Shown here: one piece after another, positions 36,425-44,117 of the stretch
Numbering within the stretch: position 1 is the first letter of the stretch
Layout of the letters: every line of letters begins with the position of its first letter
Assembly: GCF_003259505.1 (NCBI RefSeq)
Contig: NZ_QLLK01000014.1
Coordinates: 51,151-115,150, forward strand
Length of the DNA: 64,000 bases
Source: Algoriphagus yeomjeoni
GTDB lineage: Bacteria > Bacteroidota > Bacteroidia > Cytophagales > Cyclobacteriaceae
Direction: 5' to 3'
Translations under genes and position numbers: made by a program
The notes under the pieces: generated by a model
What the model was told of the DNA's origin: nothing
What the model saw: only the letters and a program-made list of their open reading frames with translations
The model's database searches: none

Positions 36425-37261
36425 ATGAAGAGATTTTGGATTTTGATACTTGCATTTGCTGCTTTTTCCTGTCAGGAGGAAGTGTTTTTACCGTTGGCGA
36501 CTATTGATGGGGATGTGCCGGTGATTGAAGCTGTTTGGACTGATAATACCTTTTACAATGAGGTGCGGATCTCATTGGCCGAGAATTATTTTGACACCTT
36601 GGATACTCAATTGATATCGGATGCCGAGGTATTCATTTCAGTAGAGGGCAGCTCTCGCAAAATCCCTTTTGGCTTTAATGTTTATTCAAATAGTTATTTG
36701 CCACTCAACGCCGGGGAGAAAGCTGAGATAGGGGAGACCTATCGGTTAACTGTGCTTTGGAATGATAATGAGTTTACTTCCTCAGGGACACTTTTGGCTC
36801 CTCCTACTGTCGATAGTGTGACCTATGAATACCAGGAAGACCGATTGTTTCGGGAGGAGGGGTATTACATCAAAGTATATGGAAAGATCCCTTTTGAAGA
36901 GGATAATTATTATAGAATCAAGGTCATCGAAAACGATACACTAAAAAACGACCGGGACGATTATTTGCTTTTCGATGATACCTTCGGTTTGAAGTTTTTT
37001 GAAGAAGGTCTTGAATTGAATTATTCCTTCAATGCAGGAGATAAAGTCAGGCTTGAACTTTATAGAATGAATGAAAGTGCCTTTGATTACATATCTCAAT
37101 TGGTAAACTTACTCTTTAATGACGGTGGCTTATTCTCACCTCCACCACAAAATCCAGATTCCAATATCAGCGTGGTAAAAGGTGATTCTGATGTTTTGGG
37201 ATTTTTCAATGTTACTTCCGTGCTCAGTAGAACCATCAAAATTGAAGAAAAAGAAGAATAA
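36425..37261 (+). CDS. DUF4249 lipoprotein
   Basis: A 278-residue lipoprotein: lipobox A-F-S-C near residue 16, then an Ig-like beta-rich fold with N-x-F-Y-N-E-V-R-I-S, the family's G-x-x-Y-R-L-T-V and later N-Y-Y-R-I-K-V. DUF4249 proteins sit beside TonB-dependent receptors that lack a SusD partner and probably form the surface lid or an extracellular-facing partner of the receptor. It is 1 bp downstream of the receptor gene. Substrate and exact role are not known. Confidence 0.85.
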   Translation: MKRFWILILAFAAFSCQEEVFLPLATIDGDVPVIEAVWTDNTFYNEVRISLAENYFDTLDTQLISDAEVFISVEGSSRKIPFGFNVYSNSYLPLNAGEKAEIGETYRLTVLWNDNEFTSSGTLLAPPTVDSVTYEYQEDRLFREEGYYIKVYGKIPFEEDNYYRIKVIENDTLKNDRDDYLLFDDTFGLKFFEEGLELNYSFNAGDKVRLELYRMNESAFDYISQLVNLLFNDGGLFSPPPQNPDSNISVVKGDSDVLGFFNVTSVLSRTIKIEEKEE

Positions 37262-37281
37262 TTTTTTATTCAGAATTACTT

Positions 37282-37299
37282 TATCGTAATATTGCAATA
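37282..37299. promoter_or_regulatory. ArsR operator-like dyad 1
   Basis: TATCGTAATATTGCAATA is an 18-bp imperfect palindrome (six of eight positions match between arms) ending 5 bp before the arsR start. It shares the 12-bp core TATCGTAATATT with the second dyad at 37661-37678. Confidence 0.7.
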
Positions 37300-37304
37300 T
37301 AATT

Positions 37305-37643
37305 ATGGGAATTACTAAATCTGATCTCTTCACTGTGCAGCAAAATGAACTGGCACAACTGGCAAAAGCAATGGGGCACCCCGCCCGAATTGCAATTTTA
37401 CAGCATCTGCTAGCTGCTAAATCCTGCATCAACGGAACCTTGGTCCAAGAACTTGGACTAGCTCAGGCTACAATTTCCCAGCACCTCAGGGAGCTGAAGG
37501 AAATTGGTTTGATCAAAGGAACGGTAGAGGGAGTGTCAGTGAGCTATTGCATTAACTCTTCGAAGTGGGAGTCGGTCAAAGGACTATTCAATGGTCTTTT
37601 TGATCAGCATGCTGAAGCATGTGAGAGCAAGGATTGTTGTTAA
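37305..37643 (+). CDS. ArsR/SmtB family transcriptional repressor
   Basis: A 112-residue winged-helix repressor: K-A-M-G-H-P-A-R-I-A-I-L-Q-H-L-L at the start, then the recognition helix region L-A-Q-A-T-I-S-Q-H-L-R-E-L-K near residues 60-73. The usual E-L-C-V-C-D metal site is not present; instead there are a Cys in the second helix and a Cys-rich tail C-E-S-K-D-C-C, which may bind the inducer (arsenite or a similar thiophilic metalloid; inferred). An 18-bp dyad overlaps its leader, so it probably represses itself; the same dyad precedes the next gene. Confidence 0.88.
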   Translation: MGITKSDLFTVQQNELAQLAKAMGHPARIAILQHLLAAKSCINGTLVQELGLAQATISQHLRELKEIGLIKGTVEGVSVSYCINSSKWESVKGLFNGLFDQHAEACESKDCC

Positions 37644-37660
37644 AAAAATTTGAATTTATT

Positions 37661-37678
37661 TATCGTAATATTACAATT
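37661..37678. promoter_or_regulatory. ArsR operator-like dyad 2
   Basis: TATCGTAATATTACAATT, same core as dyad 1, lies in the 48-bp gap between the repressor gene and the DUF6428 gene. Two operators suggest a second regulated start within the operon. Confidence 0.65.
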
Positions 37679-37691
37679 AAACTAATAAACT

Positions 37692-38162
37692 ATGAAACTA
37701 TCAGAGATAAAAACTGCGCTACCTGCATTGTCAGAACTTCAATTTTTGCTTCCTTCCGGCGCAAAAGTTCCAGCTCATTTCCATATTACTGAAGTGGGGC
37801 AAATCAATAAGAAATTCATCGATTGTGGAGGTACGGTTAGAGAGGAAAAGGCTGTTAATTTCCAGTTGTGGGAAGACGGTGACTTTGATCATAGACTTGG
37901 TGCCAAGAAATTATTGGACATTATTTCGCTTTCTGAAAAGGTACTTGGGCTGCAAGATTTGGAAGTGGAAGTAGAGTATCAAAGTGATACAATAGGCAAA
38001 TACGGCCTGGATTTCAATGGAGAAGCATTTGTGTTGACTACCAAAATGACGGATTGCTTAGCCAAGGATAAATGCGGAATTCCTGCAGCTAAGCCTAAAG
38101 TTAGATTAGCTACTTTGGCAAATGAATCCGCTTCTTGTACACCTGGTTCTGGTTGCTGCTAA
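37692..38162 (+). CDS. DUF6428 family protein
   Basis: A 156-residue protein matching DUF6428, a family seen next to ArsR-type repressors in Bacteroidota: A-H-F-H-I-T-E-V-G, F-I-D-C-G-G-T-V-R and V-N-F-Q-L-W are its hallmarks. It carries extra cysteines near the end (D-C-L-A-K-D-K-C-G and a terminal C-T-P-G-S-G-C-C), which may bind a soft metal or metalloid. No enzymatic function is established. It lies between the ArsR repressor and a low-molecular-weight phosphatase/arsenate-reductase-like gene. Confidence 0.82.
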   Translation: MKLSEIKTALPALSELQFLLPSGAKVPAHFHITEVGQINKKFIDCGGTVREEKAVNFQLWEDGDFDHRLGAKKLLDIISLSEKVLGLQDLEVEVEYQSDTIGKYGLDFNGEAFVLTTKMTDCLAKDKCGIPAAKPKVRLATLANESASCTPGSGCC

Positions 38163-38177
38163 TTGAACACTACTAAG

Positions 38178-38792
38178 ATGTTTCCAAAAATTCAATCTGT
38201 AATTGATACATTTTCTAGGCATGCTCTCTCCGCTGAGCGGGAGGAGATGCTTAGTCAACTGGCTGAATATATTCTCAAGAAGCTTCAGCATGGAGAAAAA
38301 GTAGCCCTGAATTTTATCTGTACGCACAATAGCAGAAGGAGTCAATTGGCTCAGGTTTGGGCGCAAACGGCCGCGAATTATTTTGATATTCCAGCTTTGT
38401 GTTATTCTGGTGGGGTGGAAGTCACAGCCTTTAATGAGCGTGCAGTTATAGCCCTGGAATCGAGTGGCTTTCAAATCAGCAAAGAAGGATCGGTCAATCC
38501 TACTTATTCTATTTACTCAAGTGCAAACTCTAAACCGATTCTAACTTTTTCAAAGACCTATGACGATAAAAACAATCCGCAAACTGGCTTTGCTGCAATT
38601 ATGACTTGTGATCATGCGGATGAGAATTGTCCCTTCATACCTGGTGCTGACCTTCGTCTTCCATTAAGATACTTGGATCCAAAGGCTTTTGATGATACTC
38701 CTGTTGAAACAGAAAAATATTTAGAACGCTCCCTCCAAATTGGAGCAGAGTTATTTTTTGCTTTTTCTAAAGTTCATCAAGCCATTGATTAA
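38178..38792 (+). CDS. Low-molecular-weight phosphatase / arsenate reductase-like protein
   Basis: A 204-residue protein with the phosphatase loop C-T-H-N-S-R-R-S (C-x5-R-S) near residue 49, as in low-molecular-weight tyrosine phosphatases and thioredoxin-linked ArsC. A late Asp region D-L-R-L-P could supply the general acid. Members next to arsR are thought to reduce arsenate, but no reductase assay can be read from sequence, and C-terminal redox cysteines are limited to D-H-A-D-E-N-C. I use ATG 38178; a TTG at 38163 is 5 codons earlier. No efflux pump (arsB/acr3) follows. Confidence 0.8.
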   Translation: MFPKIQSVIDTFSRHALSAEREEMLSQLAEYILKKLQHGEKVALNFICTHNSRRSQLAQVWAQTAANYFDIPALCYSGGVEVTAFNERAVIALESSGFQISKEGSVNPTYSIYSSANSKPILTFSKTYDDKNNPQTGFAAIMTCDHADENCPFIPGADLRLPLRYLDPKAFDDTPVETEKYLERSLQIGAELFFAFSKVHQAID

Positions 38793-38866
38793 AAGGGTGT
38801 TACAATCGATAACATTTAGTTTTACCGCTAAATTTTTTCACAGCTATTCTAAAATCTCCGTAGTAA

Positions 38867-38881
38867 TACGAAAAAATCGTA
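38867..38881. promoter_or_regulatory. Possible BlaI operator dyad
   Basis: TACGA-AAAAA-TCGTA, a 5-bp inverted repeat with 5-bp spacer, 33 bp before the first blaI-like gene. It is not repeated before the second copy. Confidence 0.3.
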
Positions 38882-38914
38882 GGATTATTAAAAATTCGTT
38901 TTTATCTTAGAGAT

Positions 38915-39286
38915 ATGAACGAATTGAATAGCAACGAAGAAAGGATCATGCGCATTTTTTGGAAACTTGAAAAAGCGCTGGTACGCGATGTACTTGATGA
39001 ACTTCCAGATCCAAAGCCTCCCTACACCACTTTAGCTTCTGCCATTAAGCTCCTGGAGAAAAAGGGGTATTTGGATCACAAAGCTTACGGCACCACGCAC
39101 CAATATTTCCCATTGGTTTCACAAGCTGACTACAGCAAGAAAAGTGTGAACCAATTGGTAAAGCATTATTTCGAAGGTTCAGTGGGTAATTTCCTATCCT
39201 TTATGGTGAAGGAAAATAAGATTTCTGATAAGGAAATCGAAGACTTGCAGCGGATGATTGATGACATGGACAAACCTACCGAATAA
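38915..39286 (+). CDS. BlaI/MecI-type transcriptional repressor, copy 1
   Basis: A 123-residue winged-helix repressor of the BlaI/MecI/CopY family: N-S-N-E-E-R-I-M-R-I-F-W-K-L-E-K at the start, P-Y-T-T-L-A-S-A-I-K-L-L-E-K-K-G-Y-L as recognition region, and a helical dimer tail. In the classic system a BlaR1 protease triggers its cleavage. Its stop overlaps the ATG of the M56 protease gene. It differs from copy 2 (1,912 bp downstream) at only three residues. Confidence 0.9.
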   Translation: MNELNSNEERIMRIFWKLEKALVRDVLDELPDPKPPYTTLASAIKLLEKKGYLDHKAYGTTHQYFPLVSQADYSKKSVNQLVKHYFEGSVGNFLSFMVKENKISDKEIEDLQRMIDDMDKPTE

Positions 39287-40551
39287 TGAATCTAATCCTA
39301 ACTTATCTAATCGAAGCAAGCATTTGCGTAGGTATCACGGTGTTGTTTTATCGTTTGGTATTGAGTGGACTTACCTTCTTCACCCTAAATCGGGTACTAT
39401 TGATTGGTATGCTGATGCTTTCATTCATCATTCCTTCGCTGTCTTTCCAAATAGGCATCACTTCTTTCAGCACAGCTGAAATTACCCTTCCTGAATTTCT
39501 GGTAGGTAATGTAGTAAAGCAAGATTCATCCAGCTTTACCTGGCAGGAAATTGTCTTTTTGACTTATCTGGCTGGAGTGGTATTTATGTCGGTTTATTTG
39601 ATTCTAGGCTATTTTACTTCTCAGCGGATGATTGGAAAGTCAAAATTACTTCGCTACCAGAATTATTGGATCGCTGTGCATCCAGAGTTCATTCCAGCCT
39701 CCTTTTTCGACTATATTTTATTACCGGATTTTAATCCAAATAGAGCTGAACAGCGACAAATCATCTTGCATGAATCCGTGCACGTTCGCTTAAAACACAG
39801 TTGGGATTTACTATTAATTCAATTTGCCAAAATCATCTTTTGGTTCAATCCACTGATCTATCAATTTGAAAAGTCCCTAAGAGAAGTGCACGAATACCAG
39901 GCTGACCGTGGAGTAACTTCCTCCTATTCCAAAAAGGAATATTCAGGTCTTTTGCTTCAGCTGATCACCAGAGGACAAGGCTGGCACTTCATGAATAACT
40001 TTAACCAATTTCAAACCAAAAAACGAATTATTATGATGAGTAAACCAGAATCCCAGAAAAAGGAACTGCGCAGATTTCTGCTTGCATTTCCAGTATTAGC
40101 AGCTTTGTTTTTCGTGTTTTCCTGCGAAATAACACCTGAGGAAGAAATGGAAGGGCCTATGATGGCTGGTGAAGTAAAAGAAGTAAAAATAGGCCCGGCA
40201 AACATCAATGCTAGAACACTGGCCAAGGATGGAGATCCAATCTTTGATGTGGTGGAAACACAGCCAGAACCTCAGGGAGGAATGGCAGGTTGGAATGCCT
40301 ATCTAAGCCAAAACTTGACCTATCCAGCACAGGCTAAATCTGCAGGTATAGAAGGCACTGTCATCGTAGTCTTTGTAGTGAATACCGATGGTTCTATATC
40401 TGATGTAGAAGTCCTTAGAGGAATCGGAGGTGGTGCTGACGAAGAAGCTGTTCGTGTGGTGGAAAACGCACCGAATTGGATTTCTGGAAAGCAAAAAGAC
40501 AATCCAGTGAATACCAGAATGAGACTGCCTATTCGATTTAAATTAAGCTGA
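39286..40551 (+). CDS. M56 (BlaR1-like) membrane metalloprotease with C-terminal TonB domain, copy 1
   Basis: A 421-residue protein. N-terminal membrane helices (~5-25, ~37-55, ~85-105), a cytoplasmic zinc protease segment H-E-S-V-H near residues 164-168 with further conserved W-F-N-P-L-I-Y and E-Y-Q-A-D, another membrane helix (~260-280), and after a linker a periplasmic TonB C-terminal domain (~325-421; Y-P-A-Q-A-K-S-A-G-I-E-G-T-V, V-L-R-G-I-G-G-G-A-D-E-E-A). Such M56-TonB fusions pair with BlaI in Bacteroidota; here translation is coupled to the repressor gene. Presumed envelope-stress sensor; signal unknown. Confidence 0.88.
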   Translation: MNLILTYLIEASICVGITVLFYRLVLSGLTFFTLNRVLLIGMLMLSFIIPSLSFQIGITSFSTAEITLPEFLVGNVVKQDSSSFTWQEIVFLTYLAGVVFMSVYLILGYFTSQRMIGKSKLLRYQNYWIAVHPEFIPASFFDYILLPDFNPNRAEQRQIILHESVHVRLKHSWDLLLIQFAKIIFWFNPLIYQFEKSLREVHEYQADRGVTSSYSKKEYSGLLLQLITRGQGWHFMNNFNQFQTKKRIIMMSKPESQKKELRRFLLAFPVLAALFFVFSCEITPEEEMEGPMMAGEVKEVKIGPANINARTLAKDGDPIFDVVETQPEPQGGMAGWNAYLSQNLTYPAQAKSAGIEGTVIVVFVVNTDGSISDVEVLRGIGGGADEEAVRVVENAPNWISGKQKDNPVNTRMRLPIRFKLS

Positions 40552-40655
40552 TTTGACCAGACAGACTGAAAATCAGTTATTATACATATCCGCTATTCTA
40601 CCAGTAAATAGGCAAAAGCAATCAAGGAAATGTTAAAATTAAAAACTGAGGCCAC

Positions 40656-40684
40656 TTCGGTCTTCGGTCTTCGGTCTTCCGACC
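40656..40684. repeat. Tandem heptamer repeat
   Basis: TTCGGTC three times in tandem (40656-40676), then a diverged copy TTCCGAC and C. It lies in the 275-bp gap between the two blaI-blaR copies, which otherwise shows only small hairpins (for example TCCTT-G-AAGGA). Confidence 0.75.
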
Positions 40685-40826
40685 AGATAAGGAAAGAACC
40701 TAAGGCTACTGGTATCATTGAGGATAATCACCTCAGTTGTTATAAAAATCAAAGATAAGTCCTTGAAGGATTTAAGAGATCGCAGACTCGTCCACAATAC
40801 CCGAAAAACCTCTTTACCCCAACACC

Positions 40827-41198
40827 ATGAATGAATTGAATAGTAACGAAGAAAGGATCATGCGCATTTTTTGGAAACTTGAAAAAGCGCTGGTCCGCGA
40901 TGTGCTTGATGAATTGCCAGAGCCAAAACCGCCCTATACCACGCTGGCTTCTGCTATCAAACTACTAGAGAAGAAGGGGTATTTGGATCACAAAGCTTAT
41001 GGTACCACACATCAATATTTTCCATTGGTTTCACAGGCTGAATACAGCAAGAAAAGTGTGAATCAATTGGTGAAGCATTATTTCGAAGGTTCGGTGGGGA
41101 ATTTCCTGTCCTTTATGGTGAAGGAGAATAAGATTTCTGATAAAGAAATTGAAGACTTGCAGCGGATGATTGATGACATGGACAAGCCTGCAGAATAA
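40827..41198 (+). CDS. BlaI/MecI-type transcriptional repressor, copy 2
   Basis: A 123-residue paralogue of the repressor at 38915, with three substitutions (D to E in E-L-P-x-P, D to E in S-Q-A-x-Y-S and T to A near the C-terminus). The nucleotide sequence carries many silent changes, so the duplication is not recent and the protein is under strong constraint. The upstream region is unrelated to that of copy 1, so expression is likely controlled differently. It overlaps the following M56 gene by one base (TAATG). Confidence 0.9.
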   Translation: MNELNSNEERIMRIFWKLEKALVRDVLDELPEPKPPYTTLASAIKLLEKKGYLDHKAYGTTHQYFPLVSQAEYSKKSVNQLVKHYFEGSVGNFLSFMVKENKISDKEIEDLQRMIDDMDKPAE

Positions 41199-42541
41199 TG
41201 AATTTCATCTTAACATACTTAACTGAAGCCAGTATTTGCCTGGGGATTACGGTTGTATTCTATAGGGTCGTATTGAGTGAACTCACATTCTTCACCCTAA
41301 ATCGGGTGCTCCTGATTTGCATGCTGATGCTCTCATTTATTATTCCGCTTCTTTCATTTCAAGTAGGCATTTCATCATTAGCTACAGCTGAAATTACACT
41401 TCCTGAATTTGTTGTGGGTAATGAAATTAACCGGGATTCTTCAAGCCTAATCTGGCAACAAATTGTCTTTATGATCTACTTGGCTGGAGTCGTCATCATG
41501 TCAGTTTACCTGATCCTTGGCTATTTTACGTCTCAGCGGATGATTGGAAAATCAAAATTGCTTCACTATCAAAACTATTGGATCGCTGTGCATCCTAAGT
41601 TCATACCAGCCTCCTTTTTTGATTACATTTTATTACCAGAATTTGACCCGAATAGGGCTGAGCAGCGGCAAATCATTTTGCATGAATCTGTGCATGTTCG
41701 CTTAAAACACAGCTGGGATTTGCTATTCATCCAGTTTGCCAAAATCATCTTTTGGTTCAATCCCTTGATTTATCAATTTGAGAGATCCCTTCGGGAAGTG
41801 CATGAATATCAGGCTGATCATGGGGTGACTTCTTCCTACTCTAAAAAGGAATATTCGGGGCTTTTGCTCCAGCTGATCACCAAAGGACAAGGCTGGCACT
41901 TCATGAATAACTTTAACCAGTTTCAAACCAAAAAGCGAATTATTATGATGAGTAAACCACAATCTCAAAAGAAGGAAATGCGCAGGTTTCTACTCGCCAT
42001 TCCTGTCCTAGCAGCATTATTTTTTGTGTTTTCCTGTGAAATAGCTCCTGAAGAAGAAATGGAAGGACCCATGATGGCAGGTGAGTCAAAAGCGACTAGC
42101 ATAGGTCCTGCTGACCTCTCAGCAAGAAAACTAAACGATAATGTAAATCAAGTTTTTGACGTAGTTGAAGTTCCACCACAACCTATAGGTGGAATGTTGG
42201 CTTGGCATAAATACCTTTCAAAAACAATTAAATATCCAGCTGCAGCAAGAAGCGCAGGGATTCAAGGAACTGTAATTGTTGGATTCATAGTAGAGGAGAA
42301 TGGGAATCTTTCAAATGTAGAAATCCTAAGAGGATTAGGAGGAGCAGTTGATGAAGAAGCGATCAGAGTTGTAGAAAATGCAGAGAATTGGGAGCCAGGA
42401 AAGCAGAGAGATCGAGTGGTAAGTACTAGAATGAGGTTGCCAATAAGATTCAAGCTTGCCAATAGTAATGCTAAGATTGAATCAACCTCAGCCTCTTCTA
42501 GTGATAATCTGCCTGAAATAGTTGTGGTAGCCTATAATTAA
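41198..42541 (+). CDS. M56 (BlaR1-like) membrane metalloprotease with C-terminal TonB domain, copy 2
   Basis: A 447-residue paralogue of the protein at 39286, with the same layout: membrane helices, zinc motif H-E-S-V-H, E-Y-Q-A-D, a final membrane helix and a periplasmic TonB C-terminal domain. The membrane/protease half is nearly the same as copy 1, while the linker and the TonB domain have diverged, and it has an extra ~26-residue tail rich in Ser and Asn ending V-V-V-A-Y-N. This pattern suggests different periplasmic partners for the two sensors. Confidence 0.88.
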   Translation: MNFILTYLTEASICLGITVVFYRVVLSELTFFTLNRVLLICMLMLSFIIPLLSFQVGISSLATAEITLPEFVVGNEINRDSSSLIWQQIVFMIYLAGVVIMSVYLILGYFTSQRMIGKSKLLHYQNYWIAVHPKFIPASFFDYILLPEFDPNRAEQRQIILHESVHVRLKHSWDLLFIQFAKIIFWFNPLIYQFERSLREVHEYQADHGVTSSYSKKEYSGLLLQLITKGQGWHFMNNFNQFQTKKRIIMMSKPQSQKKEMRRFLLAIPVLAALFFVFSCEIAPEEEMEGPMMAGESKATSIGPADLSARKLNDNVNQVFDVVEVPPQPIGGMLAWHKYLSKTIKYPAAARSAGIQGTVIVGFIVEENGNLSNVEILRGLGGAVDEEAIRVVENAENWEPGKQRDRVVSTRMRLPIRFKLANSNAKIESTSASSSDNLPEIVVVAYN

Positions 42542-42613
42542 TTGATAATCTGTATTTAACGATTCTTAATCAGCTATTAGCCTTTTGAAATCAACCTAAC
42601 TAAACCAAAAACT

Positions 42614-43039
42614 ATGAATCAGAAAGACAATAATTTTTCTCCAAAAGCACTTGCAATTCTTGCGACGGCTGTACTTTTCTTCGCTTTTCTCCCGAATCAA
42701 ACAGCTCAAGCACAAACTGAAGCTGAGGAAGTTTTTCTGGAAGTGGATGTTCAGCCGCAACCAAAAGGCGGGATGGAAGGATGGAATTCCTATTTGTCTG
42801 CAAACCTGACCTATCCTACGGCGGCTAGAGAAAAGAAAATCGAAGGCACAGTGGTCGTTATGTTTATTGTTCGGGATGATGGGAAAATAGATTCGGTTGA
42901 AATCCTGCGGGGAATAGGAGGTGGCTGCGATGAGGAAGTGATGCGTCTGGTGAAGGAATCTGCTACATGGACGCCAGGGAAAAAAGACGGTGAATTTGTC
43001 AATGTAAAAATGAGACTTCCGGTAAGGTTCAGATTGTAA
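42614..43039 (+). CDS. Stand-alone TonB C-terminal domain protein 1
   Basis: A 141-residue protein with a hydrophobic N-terminus that looks like a cleavable signal peptide (A-Q-A-Q after ~34 residues) rather than a TonB anchor, then one TonB C-terminal domain (Y-P-T-A-A-R-E-K-K-I-E-G-T-V-V-V-M-F, L-R-G-I-G-G-G-C-D-E-E). Its domain closely resembles those fused to the M56 proteases just upstream, with Cys in place of Ala in G-G-G-x-D-E-E. The 19 bp around the start (CTAAACCAAAAACTATGAA) are identical to those of the next gene. Presumably periplasmic; may bind receptor TonB boxes or compete with the sensors. Confidence 0.82.
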   Translation: MNQKDNNFSPKALAILATAVLFFAFLPNQTAQAQTEAEEVFLEVDVQPQPKGGMEGWNSYLSANLTYPTAAREKKIEGTVVVMFIVRDDGKIDSVEILRGIGGGCDEEVMRLVKESATWTPGKKDGEFVNVKMRLPVRFRL

Positions 43040-43106
43040 ACGTCGACAGAACTCTTTAGAAAGAATAAAAACATACTCATTGTGAAATATATCTAAACCA
43101 AAAACT

Positions 43107-43520
43107 ATGAAACGACCTATCCTGAATTTCCCGCAAAAAGCAATTTCAATTCTAACGATTGCGCTGCTTTTCTTTGCTGTACTGCCTATTCAATCGGCTC
43201 TAGCTCAAACTGAGGAGGAGAATGATATTATGCCAATTCCCCCGGGGGGCATTCAAGGTTGGTATTCTTATCTCGGTGAAAACCTAAAGTATCCAGAAAC
43301 CGCCAAGGAAAAAGGAGTGGAAGGAGTGGTAATTATTGAACTACTGGTAAAAACTGATGGCTCAATAGAAAAGGTATCTGTCGTCCGCGGAATAGGCAGC
43401 GGTTGTGATGAGGAAGCCATGCGAGTCATTCAGAAATCTACAAATTGGACACCAGGTCTAAAAGATGGAAAGCCTGTTAATACTATCATGAAGATCCCAA
43501 TCAAATTTGCATTAAGTTAA
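43107..43520 (+). CDS. Stand-alone TonB C-terminal domain protein 2
   Basis: A 137-residue relative of the preceding protein: signal-peptide-like start ending A-L-A-Q-T, then a TonB C-terminal domain (Y-P-E-T-A-K-E-K-G-V-E-G-V-V-I, V-R-G-I-G-S-G-C-D-E-E-A), again with the Cys. It lacks the proline-rich linker and clear membrane anchor of energy-transducing TonB. It closes the run of four TonB domains and is followed by a strong terminator, so at least the two small genes are probably one transcript. Confidence 0.82.
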   Translation: MKRPILNFPQKAISILTIALLFFAVLPIQSALAQTEEENDIMPIPPGGIQGWYSYLGENLKYPETAKEKGVEGVVIIELLVKTDGSIEKVSVVRGIGSGCDEEAMRVIQKSTNWTPGLKDGKPVNTIMKIPIKFALS

Positions 43521-43536
43521 GTTTTAATTAAAGGTG

Positions 43537-43569
43537 AAAAACATCCGAAGCTTCTTCGGATGTTTTTTT
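43537..43569 (+). terminator. Terminator after the TonB-domain genes
   Basis: ACATCCGAAG, loop CTT, CTTCGGATGT, then TTTTTT. Ten-bp stem; marks the end of the blaI-blaR/TonB region. Confidence 0.92.
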
Positions 43570-43621
43570 ATGTTTAAGGGCAAATAAACTAGTTTAGCGA
43601 ACTTATTTAGCAAGTTGACCC

Positions 43622-44059
43622 ATGAATACACCCAAACTAGTTGGCAAGTTTTTATTGCCTATTTCTTTACTGATTATTTCACTCACTATTTTTTCATGCA
43701 GCGTTAATCTAGAAGATAAAGTTGTTGGAACCTGGCAGGGTTATGATTTTATGTTTCAGAAAACTGAAGGGCCAGATATCGTGGTGACTATCAATGGAGG
43801 CTTAGAACAGCACCTGAGAAGTAAGCTGATTTTATCCGATGATGGTACTTTTCAAAAGTTGGTTGGAGAATATGATAATGGAAAAGGAACTTGGTTAGTT
43901 GAGGATGACAAGTTAATTACCACTTATGTAAATGGTGAGGAGCTGATCTATACGCTACTTAAAGTCACGGATAAGGAGTTAATGACGATGCATGAAGTAG
44001 ATTTAAAAACTCCAGATGGAACACTGAAGGGGAAAATTATACTTTCCTATACCCGATAA
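43622..44059 (+). CDS. Small lipocalin-like lipoprotein
   Basis: A 145-residue lipoprotein: lipobox I-F-S-C near residue 26, then V-V-G-T-W-Q-G, a beta-rich body and G-T-W-L-V-E-D-D-K-L, the pattern of lipocalin-like proteins of Bacteroidota (start motif G-x-W). Ligand and role are unknown. Single gene, with a terminator in front and a bidirectional terminator behind. Confidence 0.75.
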   Translation: MNTPKLVGKFLLPISLLIISLTIFSCSVNLEDKVVGTWQGYDFMFQKTEGPDIVVTINGGLEQHLRSKLILSDDGTFQKLVGEYDNGKGTWLVEDDKLITTYVNGEELIYTLLKVTDKELMTMHEVDLKTPDGTLKGKIILSYTR

Positions 44060-44063
44060 AATT

Positions 44064-44093
44064 CAAAAGCCACTGATGTTTCAGTGGCTTTTG
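44064..44093. terminator. Bidirectional terminator
   Basis: CAAAAGCCACTGA, 4-nt loop, TCAGTGGCTTTTG. Serves the lipoprotein gene on plus and the M14 peptidase gene on minus. Confidence 0.9.
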
Positions 44094-44117
44094 ATTACAG
44101 AGTGATTTTGTTACTTC

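Noticed and set aside
38915..42541. Composite transposon as the cause of the duplication
   Set aside because: No transposase or terminal inverted repeats flank the copies; similarity starts at the start codons.
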